Shown here: one piece after another, positions 1 through 6,124 of the stretch
Layout of the letters: every line of letters starts with the position of its first letter
Position numbering within the stretch: position 1 is the first letter of the stretch
NCBI GenBank assembly: GCA_030590765.1
Contig: JAUVCP010000136.1
Location: 1 to 6,341, forward strand
Source of the DNA: Flavobacteriaceae bacterium
GTDB lineage: Bacteria > Bacteroidota > Bacteroidia > Flavobacteriales > Flavobacteriaceae
Length of the DNA: 6,341 nucleotides
Reading direction: 5' to 3'
Notes under the pieces: generated by a model
What the model was told of the DNA's origin: nothing
Seen by the model: the letters and a program-made list of their open reading frames with translations, nothing else
The model's database searches: none
Translations under genes and position numbers: made by a program

Positions 1-228
1 GATCAAAACAGTTTTATATATAACTGATCCTGAAATCATAATACTTGGTGGAATAATTTCAAAAGCCTTTCCTTTTTTTGAAAAAACAATGCGAACCGAT
101 TAAAAACATTCATTTATAAACACAGTTTAAAAAAATTAAAAATAACCCCTTCTCAACAACCTGAAACCGCTATCTTTGGAGCTGTTGCACTTTTCTTTGA
201 TGCACGAAATTTTACTTTAGAAAAATAA
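1..228 (+). pseudogene. ROK-family sugar kinase/regulator, 3' end, frameshifted
   Basis: This is the C-terminal end of a ROK-family protein (glucokinase, N-acetylhexosamine kinase or NagC-like regulators); the gene starts outside the window. One frame (from base 2) gives DPEIIILGGIISKAFPFFEK, the usual ROK pattern of DPE-hydrophobic-GG near the C-terminus, and stops at the TAA at 101-103. A second frame continues with LKTFIYKHSLKKLKI and then AIFGAVALFFDARNF, the expected ROK end (A-[IV]-x-GA-A-L), stopping at 226-228. Adding one base between about 80 and 101 joins the two into a continuous ROK tail. The gene is therefore either a recent pseudogene, a programmed shift or a sequencing error; the neighbourhood contains runs of T and A prone to error. 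It lies 32 bases upstream of the deaminase-like gene in the same direction, which suggests a shared amino-sugar operon. Substrate cannot be told from this fragment. Confidence 0.8.
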
Positions 229-260
229 CTATTTTTTTTAACTACAATAACTTTTAAACC

Positions 261-2174
261 ATGAATATCAACCTAATAAAACATGCTGCAGCCGGTCAAT
301 TTGAAGATACTCGATTTGAAAAAATTCACAATGTAGTTTTTAATGATTCCGAGAAGGCCTCAATAATTGTAGCCCATGAAATTGCAAACCTGATAAAAGA
401 AAAAGCAGCGCAAAAGAAGAATTGTATTCTCGGTTTGGCAACAGGGTCTTCTCCAATTGATGTTTATGAAGAATTAGTAAGAATGCACAAAGAAGAAGGT
501 TTAAGTTTTAAAGATGTGATCACTTTTAACCTGGATGAATACTACCCGATGGAAAAAGAAAATACCCAAAGTTATTGGTATTTTATGCACGAACATCTGT
601 TTAATCATATTGACATACTGCCTGAAAATATCAATATTCCAAGTGGAACCGTAGCAACAGATAAAGTGAAGCAATTTTGTATTGATTATGATCTGCGGAT
701 CAAAGATGCTGGTGGTCTCGATTTTCAATTGTTAGGTATAGGTAGAACCGGGCATATTGGATTTAACGAACCGGGCTCTCATTACAATTCGGGAACACGA
801 AATATCACTCTCGACCATATAACTCGAGTAGATGCTGCTCCTTCTTTTTTAGGAATTGATAATGTTCCAAGAGTTGCGATCACCATGGGAATAAGCACTA
901 TACGAAAAGCAAAACGTATTGTTTTGTTGGCATGGGGTCTTAACAAAGCCGCAGTTGTTAAAAAAGCTATTGAAGAAGAGATAACTTCTGAAATTCCATC
1001 ATCTTATCTGCAAAATCATGACAACTGTACTTTTGTTTTAGATGAAGGTGCATCTCAGGAACTGATTAGAGTTAAAACACCATGGCTGGTTAAACCTTGT
1101 AATTGGAACGAAGAGCTTACTCTAAAAGCAGCTGTTTGGTTAAGTGATCTTAAACAAAAATCAATATTAAAACTTACTGATACTGATTATAATAATAATG
1201 GTATGTCAAATTTATTGGTGGAACATAATTCAGCTTATAATTTAAATATCATACTTTTTAACAAACTTCAACACACAATTACCGGATGGCCGGGTGGAAA
1301 ACCAAACGCAGACGATACGAATCGACCGGAAAGAAAAGATCCTGCAAGAAAAAGGGTAATTGTTTTTAGTCCGCATCCAGGCGATGACGTCATTTCTATG
1401 GGAGGAACCATTGACCGTTTGGTAGAACAGGGACATGAAGTTCATATTGCATACCAAACCTCGGGAAATATAGCCGTATCAGATGAAGAAGCAATGAAAT
1501 TTGCCGAAGTTACTCTTGATCTAAATGAAGGGAATTCGGTTGCCTTAAATCTTGTTAAAAACCTTAACGGCAAAAAAGAATACGAAATTGATACTCTGGA
1601 AGTAAGAAAACTAAAAAGTGTAATTCGTCGAAAAGAATCAATAGCAGCGACCAGATACTTAGGGATTCCTGATGAAAATATCCATTTTTTAGATCTGCCA
1701 TTTTATGAAACAGGTACGCCTACAAAAAACAAATTAAGTGATGCTGATCTTAAAATAATGAAATCTTTAATTTCAGAGATCCAGCCTCATCAGATCTATG
1801 CCTCTGAAGATCTGGCAAGTCCACATAGTACACATAAAGTTTGTTTAAATTCACTATTTTCAAGTTTAGAATTGTTAAAAGCAGAGAGTTTCATGAATGA
1901 TTGCAGGGTATGGTTATATCGTGGCGCATGGTATGAATGGAATATCCATGATATTAAAATGACCGTTCCAATGAGTCCGGATCAGGTTTTAAAGAAAAGA
2001 CAAGCTATTTTTTACCATCAATCACAAAAAGACGGAGCTTTATTTCAAGGAGATGATTCACGAGAATTCTGGATGCGAGCTGAGGACAGAAACAGAGAAA
2101 CTGCTGAAAAATACAATGCTTTAGGCCTTGCAGACTATGCTGCATTAGAAGCTTTTAGAAGGTATTATTTTTAA
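261..2174 (+). CDS. nagB: Glucosamine-6-phosphate deaminase-like / PIG-L (LmbE) deacetylase-like fusion protein
   Basis: Two-domain cytoplasmic protein of 637 residues of the long Bacteroidota NagB type. Residues about 25-290 are a NagB/6-phosphogluconolactonase fold: phosphate-loop motif GLATGSSP (58-65), FNLDEYY with D92 equivalent to E. coli NagB D72, and GIGRTGHIGFNEP (159-171) with H165 and E170 equivalent to H143 and E148. The residue matching catalytic-site D141 is T163. Residues about 364-610 are a PIG-L/LmbE domain: SPHPGDDVISMGGT (370-383), and PHSTH (521-525) with the HxxH spacing of zinc deacetylases. Alignment to the usual HPDD motif puts Gly374 at the general-base Asp position, while H372, D375 and H525 can still serve as metal ligands. 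By family, NagB converts glucosamine-6-phosphate to fructose-6-phosphate and ammonia, and PIG-L enzymes remove N-acetyl groups from GlcNAc conjugates; activity of this protein is uncertain because of the two substitutions. No Shine-Dalgarno is visible. The ROK fragment upstream supports an amino-sugar role. Confidence 0.9.
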   Translation: MNINLIKHAAAGQFEDTRFEKIHNVVFNDSEKASIIVAHEIANLIKEKAAQKKNCILGLATGSSPIDVYEELVRMHKEEGLSFKDVITFNLDEYYPMEKENTQSYWYFMHEHLFNHIDILPENINIPSGTVATDKVKQFCIDYDLRIKDAGGLDFQLLGIGRTGHIGFNEPGSHYNSGTRNITLDHITRVDAAPSFLGIDNVPRVAITMGISTIRKAKRIVLLAWGLNKAAVVKKAIEEEITSEIPSSYLQNHDNCTFVLDEGASQELIRVKTPWLVKPCNWNEELTLKAAVWLSDLKQKSILKLTDTDYNNNGMSNLLVEHNSAYNLNIILFNKLQHTITGWPGGKPNADDTNRPERKDPARKRVIVFSPHPGDDVISMGGTIDRLVEQGHEVHIAYQTSGNIAVSDEEAMKFAEVTLDLNEGNSVALNLVKNLNGKKEYEIDTLEVRKLKSVIRRKESIAATRYLGIPDENIHFLDLPFYETGTPTKNKLSDADLKIMKSLISEIQPHQIYASEDLASPHSTHKVCLNSLFSSLELLKAESFMNDCRVWLYRGAWYEWNIHDIKMTVPMSPDQVLKKRQAIFYHQSQKDGALFQGDDSREFWMRAEDRNRETAEKYNALGLADYAALEAFRRYYF

Positions 2175-2176
2175 AT

Positions 2177-2719
2177 TTACGCTTTAATTGGCACAGAAAT
2201 TCTGGTAGTGTCCCAGGCTAATGTCATTTTGATATATTTTTTCTTATCCTTGAATCCTATAGAAAAGGCTTCAACGGATTCAGCACGACTAACCTTGACC
2301 TTAACTCTAGCTACATCATACTTTGGTTCATACTCTTTTGTACCCCATACATCAAGATTGGAGTTTAATATAAGCGTCCATTCATTTTTATCAGGTATTG
2401 CATAAAGCACATAAGTGCCTGCGTTTACTTTTTGATCACCAAATATAACATCTGTGTAAAATCTTATTTCAGTAGCTTCATTTGCCCCTACTCCCCATAT
2501 CTTGTGGTAAGGAACTAGATCTCCAAAAACATCTCTTCCTTTTTTTTGTGGCCTACCATATAAAACCTTGATGGTTGGTGGCGATATTTTGTTTATCCTG
2601 AAATAAACAATGTCATGCGGACTTTGATCCAAATTCGGAAAATCCTGAGCACTAATTGTACTATTTATAAAAAATACAAAAGAAATTGCGATAAATATTT
2701 TGATGTTTCTTTTTTTCAT
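2177..2719 (-). CDS. Secreted DUF2911 protein (downstream paralogue)
   Basis: A 180-residue protein of the DUF2911 family, whose function is not known. Residues 1-24 form a signal peptide (positive MKKRNIK, hydrophobic core, likely cut after TISA), so it should be periplasmic or exported. The conserved core runs from residue 51 to 126: LYGRPQKKGRDVFG (53-66), VPYHKIWGVGANEATEI (69-85), AGTYVLYAIP (100-109), EWTLILNSNLDVWG (113-126), and the family ending LAWDTTRISVPI (167-178). Length fits a single-domain member. It lies 57 bases downstream of a second DUF2911 gene on the same strand, probably in one transcript, and is 45/76 identical to it across the core. Its stop codon is two bases from that of the convergent deaminase-like gene, leaving no room for a dedicated terminator. 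It is a real gene: coding signal, signal peptide and family motifs all agree. Confidence 0.9.
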   Translation of the reverse strand: MKKRNIKIFIAISFVFFINSTISAQDFPNLDQSPHDIVYFRINKISPPTIKVLYGRPQKKGRDVFGDLVPYHKIWGVGANEATEIRFYTDVIFGDQKVNAGTYVLYAIPDKNEWTLILNSNLDVWGTKEYEPKYDVARVKVKVSRAESVEAFSIGFKDKKKYIKMTLAWDTTRISVPIKA

Positions 2720-2776
2720 AGCAAATGAAAATTAATATTATTGAACACTATTGATAACGAAATTAGCTTGTTCTTT

Positions 2777-3337
2777 TTAGATCTTTGCTAATATCTCTGA
2801 CTGTGTATCAAGTGGAATATTGATACGGGTAGAATCCCATGCCAGTACCATATAACAGTTTTTAAAGTTTTGTTTAAAAGCAATAGAGAAAACATCTAAT
2901 TCCTCCGCTTTCCTTGCCGGAATTTTTATTCGAACTACATCTTTTGATTGATCATAAAAGGATGCTCCCCAGGTATCAAGATTGCTGTTTAATATAATTG
3001 TCCATTCCTTTTCTCCCGGAATAGTATGCATTACATATGTACCTGCTTTTACAATTTTATTACCAAACATCATATCTTTATAGAACTTCACTTCAGTTGC
3101 CTCATTAGCTCCTGTCCTCCATATTTCTCCATACGGAACCTGACTACCAAAGATATTTTCTTCACTTTTATGTGGTCTACTATAAATAACTTTAACCAAT
3201 GGTTTGGAAACTTTATTTTTACGCCAGTAGGCTATATCGGTTGGATTCTTATCGATATTGTCAAACCTTTGCGAAAACAAGTCGTTTTGCAAAAATAAGG
3301 TACAGACAACAACAACAGTAAAATAAACTTTTTTCAT
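2777..3337 (-). CDS. Secreted DUF2911 protein (upstream paralogue)
   Basis: A 186-residue DUF2911 protein, tandem paralogue of the gene that follows it. A signal peptide is seen at residues 1-22 (MKKVYF, hydrophobic stretch, likely cut after LFS before QRFDN). Cys12 lies inside the hydrophobic core without a good lipobox, so a lipoprotein is unlikely. Core motifs are IYSRPHKSEENIFG (51-64), VPYGEIWRTGANEATEV (67-83), AGTYVMHTIP (98-107), EWTIILNSNLDTWG (111-124) and LAWDSTRINIPL (165-176). Compared with the other copy, the YGRP motif reads YSRP and the C-terminus carries about nine additional residues. It is the first gene of the likely two-gene unit and is divergent from the response regulator with a 269-base gap. 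Molecular function is unknown. Confidence 0.9.
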   Translation of the reverse strand: MKKVYFTVVVVCTLFLQNDLFSQRFDNIDKNPTDIAYWRKNKVSKPLVKVIYSRPHKSEENIFGSQVPYGEIWRTGANEATEVKFYKDMMFGNKIVKAGTYVMHTIPGEKEWTIILNSNLDTWGASFYDQSKDVVRIKIPARKAEELDVFSIAFKQNFKNCYMVLAWDSTRINIPLDTQSEILAKI

Positions 3338-3524
3338 AGCACAAATTTATTTAATTGATAATTGAGAATCTATAACGAATGTTTTTTTGATTTATTTCAT
3401 CTCACCATAAAAAGACCAGATATTTAATTTCAGGGGAAACGAGAGCAACGTATATTTTTAGTTTATCCTGTTTTATGATTTTAAAACACTATTTTTGCAT
3501 TACTTACAAAGGTTTTACATACAT

Positions 3525-3572
3525 GAATGATACAATTAAATTTTGATTTATGGCAAATTAATTGTATCATTC
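3525..3572. repeat. 15-bp perfect inverted repeat with 18-base loop
   Basis: Left arm 3525-3539 (GAATGATACAATTAA) is the exact reverse complement of right arm 3558-3572, separated by 18 bases. It ends 34 bases before the response regulator start. It could be a hairpin terminator for a transcript coming from the left (only a weak T-rich tail follows, TTATC), a hairpin in the regulator's 5' leader, or a spaced operator whose arm centres are 33 bp, about three helical turns, apart. Confidence 0.8.
3542..3572 (+). promoter_or_regulatory. Possible weak promoter of response regulator gene
   Basis: A Bacteroidota-like -33 TTTG at 3542-3545 is followed after 19 bases by TATCATTC at 3565-3572, a partial match (TA, then two of the four TTTG bases) to TAnnTTTG. 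If used, transcription would start near 3577, giving a leader of about 30 bases. The -33 lies in the loop and the -7 in the right arm of the inverted repeat. The match is imperfect, so this is a tentative assignment. Confidence 0.3.
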
Positions 3573-3606
3573 TTATCAATGAAAAACTATTTAAATTGAA
3601 AAGAAG

Positions 3607-4287
3607 ATGAAAATTTTAATCGTAGAAGATGAAATAGAATTACTAAACACTACCTGTAAATATTTAAAAAAGGAAGAGTTTGTTTGTGAAAAAGCTTCAA
3701 CCTATTTTGATGCCGAGGATAAACTGATTAGCTATGATTATGATATTGTAATTTTAGATATTAACTTACCTGATGGCAATGGTTTAGATCTTTTAAAATT
3801 TATTAAAAAAACAAAAGCTGAAACTGGAGTACTCATAGTTTCTGCTAAAGATTCTCTTGATGATAAATTAAAAGGACTTGATTGGGGAGCTGATGATTAT
3901 ATAACCAAACCATTTCATTTGGCCGAACTAAATTCCCGTGTAAATTCATTGATCAGAAGGAGAAAATTTGAAGGAAATGAAAATATTGTTTTCAATGAAA
4001 TTGAAATTAACCCAAAAGCAAAAACAATATTTGCAAATGACAAACCACTTGATCTTACAAAAAAAGAATATCATTTACTTTTATATCTGGTTACAAACAA
4101 AAATAGAGTACTCACCAAGGAAGGGATAGCTGAACATTTGTGGGGTGACAATATTGACCTAGTGGATAATTTTGATTTTATCTACACACATATGAGAAAT
4201 ATTAGAAAAAAGCTTAAAAATAATGGCGCCAAGGATTATTTAAATACGATCTACGGTTTAGGTTATAAATTTGGTGAAGAAAAATGA
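3607..4287 (+). CDS. OmpR-family DNA-binding response regulator
   Basis: Cytoplasmic 226-residue response regulator, full length for the OmpR/PhoB class. Receiver domain, residues 1-115: acidic pocket E7 and D8, phospho-acceptor D51 in VILDINLPDGNGLDLL, switch Ser79 in IVSAKD, and K101 in ITKPF. The winged-helix Trans_Reg_C domain covers about 127-223, with LTKKEYHLLLYLV (150-162), the recognition-helix region DFIYTHMRNIRKKL (190-203) and the family ending TIYGLGYKF (214-222). The start ATG follows a purine-rich AAAAGAAG. The histidine kinase gene follows after 75 bases on the same strand. Proteins of this class usually bind as dimers to direct repeats spaced 10-11 bp; exactly such repeats (CTTYAGATTT, period 11) occur three times just downstream of the operon, so those are its most likely targets (inferred). 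The inducing signal is not known. Confidence 0.95.
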   Translation: MKILIVEDEIELLNTTCKYLKKEEFVCEKASTYFDAEDKLISYDYDIVILDINLPDGNGLDLLKFIKKTKAETGVLIVSAKDSLDDKLKGLDWGADDYITKPFHLAELNSRVNSLIRRRKFEGNENIVFNEIEINPKAKTIFANDKPLDLTKKEYHLLLYLVTNKNRVLTKEGIAEHLWGDNIDLVDNFDFIYTHMRNIRKKLKNNGAKDYLNTIYGLGYKFGEEK

Positions 4288-4362
4288 TATACTAATAAAA
4301 CTCGGTAAAAATAACAACTCCGATTTAAATAAAAAATAATAGATTTTTAATAACTCTACCTT

Positions 4363-5610
4363 TTGAAATTAAGTCAAAAAACAAAACGAACTTATATTGT
4401 ATATTCTATAATAATTTTTATTGTTTCGAGTATTACTATTTATTTCACTCTAAAAAGGATCATCACTGAAAAACAAGACGAAAGGCTGGAATTTTATAAA
4501 GATCTTATAGCAAGGAAAATAAAATATGAAAATCCACTCCCAATATTTGAAGTTGACGATTATATCAGCAAAAACCCTGTAAAAGACACCTTATATTATA
4601 AAGACACTTTATTCTATATGATCGTAAATGGTGTTGAAAAACATGAAAAGTACAGACAACTAACTAGTATTGAAAATCTACCCGGTAAAACGGTAAAAAT
4701 AATTACAAGAGATTCTTTGGTTAAAAATCAGGATTTTATATTAATTATTACGGTATCTGTAGCTATTGTTATTTTTTTATTAATGATCACAGTCTATTTT
4801 GTAAATACCATCATAATGCGAAATGTATGGAATCCATTTAATGAAAACTTAGAGATCCTGAAGAATTTCTCTTTGGAAAATAGTCAACCAATACATTTAC
4901 AAGAAACAAATATTGATGAATTTCAAGAGTTAAATCAATCACTTGTAAAATTAACAGAAAAAATCAATTCAGATTACAGTAATTTAAAAGAATTCACAGA
5001 GAACGCTTCACATGAAATGCAAACACCACTTGCAATCATGCAATCAAAAGCTGAGATGTTGATGCAATCTAAAAATTTAAGCAGATCTCAGTTACAGCAA
5101 ATCAAGGCTATTTATCTGGCAGGACAAAGATTATCAAAGTTAAATAAAACACTTTTACTTCTTGCTAAAATTGACAATCAACAATATAAGAATAAAGAAA
5201 CTATAGATATCAATGAAGCTATTGAAAGGCAATTAGAATTATTTGAAGATTTTATTGAAAACAAAAAACTAAAACTTAATAAAAAATCAACTTTAAACAC
5301 AAAAATTGAAGTAAATCCTTTACTTTTTGATATGGTTCTATCAAATCTGATCAGTAATGCAATTAAGCATAATATTGAGCATGGAAATATTGATATTCTA
5401 ACAACTGATCTATTCATAAGTATTTCAAACTCAGGAATTCCACCAAAATTAAATTCAACAACTTTATTTGAACGTTTTAAAAAAGAAAGTAGTTCTTCAA
5501 ATTCTTTTGGTCTTGGACTTTCCATTGTAAAAAAAGTTTGTGATAATTATTATTGGAAGATAAATCACTCTTTCATTGAAAATCAACATAATATAACCAT
5601 CTATTTTTAG
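4363..5610 (+). CDS. Membrane sensor histidine kinase, TTG start
   Basis: Partner kinase of the preceding response regulator, 415 residues. Two membrane segments (about 11-31 and 125-148) enclose a periplasmic sensor region of roughly 93 residues with no recognised domain. A cytoplasmic linker (149-205) with little HAMP resemblance leads to HisKA: FTENASHEMQTPLAIM, with H217 the phosphorylated histidine. The ATPase domain has an N-box LSNLISNAIKHN (N332), a G1-like ISNSGIP (354-360), LFERFKK (368-374) and G2 FGLGLSIVKK (382-391). In G1 the usual Asp is Asn356, a change also common in Bacteroidota kinases as I recall them. The start is TTG at 4363: an in-frame TAA stands at 4351-4353, no ATG follows until codon 86, and only TTG restores a normal MKLSQKTKRTY N-terminus before the first membrane helix. 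No clear terminator follows; the first operator of the downstream RNA units starts 44 bases after the stop. Confidence 0.93.
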   Translation: MKLSQKTKRTYIVYSIIIFIVSSITIYFTLKRIITEKQDERLEFYKDLIARKIKYENPLPIFEVDDYISKNPVKDTLYYKDTLFYMIVNGVEKHEKYRQLTSIENLPGKTVKIITRDSLVKNQDFILIITVSVAIVIFLLMITVYFVNTIIMRNVWNPFNENLEILKNFSLENSQPIHLQETNIDEFQELNQSLVKLTEKINSDYSNLKEFTENASHEMQTPLAIMQSKAEMLMQSKNLSRSQLQQIKAIYLAGQRLSKLNKTLLLLAKIDNQQYKNKETIDINEAIERQLELFEDFIENKKLKLNKKSTLNTKIEVNPLLFDMVLSNLISNAIKHNIEHGNIDILTTDLFISISNSGIPPKLNSTTLFERFKKESSSSNSFGLGLSIVKKVCDNYYWKINHSFIENQHNITIYF

Positions 5611-5653
5611 AGTTATTTTCCTTTACAAAACTTTAACATTTTTAAGTGAATTT

Positions 5654-5688
5654 CTTTAGATTTACTTCAGAATCTGAAAATATATTTG
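5654..5688 (+). promoter_or_regulatory. Activator-type promoter module 1 (11-bp direct repeats plus TATATTTG)
   Basis: Direct repeats CTTTAGATTTA (5654-5664) and CTTCAGAATCT (5665-5675), period 11, are followed by TATATTTG at 5681-5688, a perfect match to the Bacteroidota -7 consensus TAnnTTTG. The second repeat begins 16 bases before the -7, as in the other two modules. The repeats occupy the place of the -33 element, as expected for an OmpR/PhoB-class activator site. The expected transcription start is about 5692-5694. Confidence 0.8.
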
Positions 5689-5692
5689 CCCC

Positions 5693-5860
5693 GTTATAAG
5701 TTGATAACAGTAGTGTCAAAAAGTTCTAAGTTCAACTATTGAAATAAGTTTTGAATTAAAATCTGGCAATTAACCTGATTAAATATTTTGAGGGGAATGT
5801 TATTGTTAAGGTTAGTTAGGTAAAATGCAGAATTTTTATTGCATCAAAGCAATTTAAGTT
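5693..5860 (+). ncRNA. Putative small RNA unit 1 (3' end uncertain)
   Basis: Predicted transcript from promoter module 1. It has a 5' hairpin (GTTAT 5693-5697 with ATAAC 5704-5708), about 95 bases of AT-rich spacer, and GAGGGGAA at 5790-5797. A TGCA...TTGCA pair (5826-5829, 5839-5843) resembles the longer arms in units 2 and 3, but the shared 3' block is not recognisable. No strong terminator is seen: a 5-bp hairpin ATTGC/GCAAT at 5838-5853 is followed only by TTAAGTT. The RNA may end there or run on to the terminator of unit 2. The only frame around the G-rich motif starting with ATG (5798) encodes eight residues, so a protein product is unlikely. Confidence 0.5.
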
Positions 5861-5862
5861 AT

Positions 5863-5897
5863 CTTCAGATTTCCTTTAGATTTTATTCATACGTTTG
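5863..5897 (+). promoter_or_regulatory. Activator-type promoter module 2 (11-bp direct repeats plus TACGTTTG)
   Basis: Repeats CTTCAGATTTC (5863-5873) and CTTTAGATTTT (5874-5884) have period 11 and are followed by a perfect TAnnTTTG, TACGTTTG, at 5890-5897. Second repeat to -7 distance is again 16 bases. The nn bases differ from the other modules (CG against TA), so the TA and TTTG parts are kept while neutral positions vary. The expected start of transcription is about 5901-5903. Confidence 0.85.
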
Positions 5898-5901
5898 CAT
5901 C

Positions 5902-6116
5902 GTTAAACGATTTCAGTATGTTCTTTTGATGATGTTGTGAATACTGAAAACACTAAATACAAATTTAGTTTTACAGTTTTAATATGTTTTTTAATATTTA
6001 TCTGAGGGGAATAGTATTATAAATTATTAAAACTCTGCAAATACATTGAAATATTAAGCTATTTTAATTTGCACAGGCAAGTCCATTAAGTAAATTCTTA
6101 ATGGACTTTCTTTTTT
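5902..6116 (+). ncRNA. Putative small RNA unit 2
   Basis: Predicted RNA of about 215 bases between promoter module 2 and a strong intrinsic terminator. The 5' half is structured: TTTCAGTAT (5911-5919) pairs with ATACTGAAA (5941-5949), and ACTAAAT (5952-5958) with ATTTAGT (5963-5969). The 3' half has GAGGGGAA (6004-6011), then TGCAAAT (6036-6042) able to pair with ATTTGCA (6067-6073). This stem encloses a block starting ATATTAAGCTATTT at 6051 and ending ATTTGCAC at 6074, which is repeated in unit 3 with one base deleted. Reading frames are very short (longest with ATG near the motif is 12 codons at 5984), so a regulatory RNA is favoured. Target and function are unknown. Confidence 0.65.
6079..6116 (+). 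terminator. Intrinsic terminator of small RNA unit 2
   Basis: A perfect 12-bp stem, AAGTCCATTAAG (6079-6090) with CTTAATGGACTT (6097-6108), encloses a 6-base loop and is followed by TCTTTTTT (6109-6116). It begins five bases after the shared ATTTGCAC block. Confidence 0.92.
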
Positions 6117-6124
6117 GTACAAAA

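Larger units (their letters stand above)
3338..3606. other. Divergent intergenic region between DUF2911 genes and two-component system
   Basis: This 269-base region has no convincing coding frame. It must hold the start signals of the DUF2911 pair (minus) and of the response regulator (plus). Three things stand out: an isolated AGGGGAA at 3432-3438, a TTTTGCA at 3493-3499 that sits at the same distance (62 bases) seen between AGGGGAA and TTTGCA in the small-RNA units at the right end of the window, and a long inverted repeat at 3525-3572. No CTTYAGATTT direct repeat is present here, so there is no sign that the response regulator controls its own promoter by that site. Confidence 0.6.

Noticed and set aside
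3342..3349. TAAATTTG on the minus strand as -7 element of the DUF2911 gene
   Set aside because: It sits four bases from the ATG, which would force a leaderless transcript, and no TTTG lies at the expected -33 distance.
5178..5525. Long minus-strand frame inside the histidine kinase, and similar frames opposite the other genes
   Set aside because: Shadow frames of clearly recognised genes, without domains or plausible start context.
5625..5650. ACTTTAA...TTAAGT as terminator after the histidine kinase
   Set aside because: Short, AT-only stem with a bulge and no T-run; too weak to call.
5798..5824. Small ATG frame (eight codons) directly after GAGGGGA in unit 1, with the G-rich motif as a Shine-Dalgarno site
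   Set aside because: The motif abuts the ATG with no spacing, and units 2 and 3 have ATA and ACA at the same place, so the frame is not conserved.
5984..6022. 12-codon ATG frame running through GAGGGGAA in unit 2
   Set aside because: The equivalent frame in unit 3 has no ATG, and the peptide ends differ in all three units; chance frame in AT-rich DNA.
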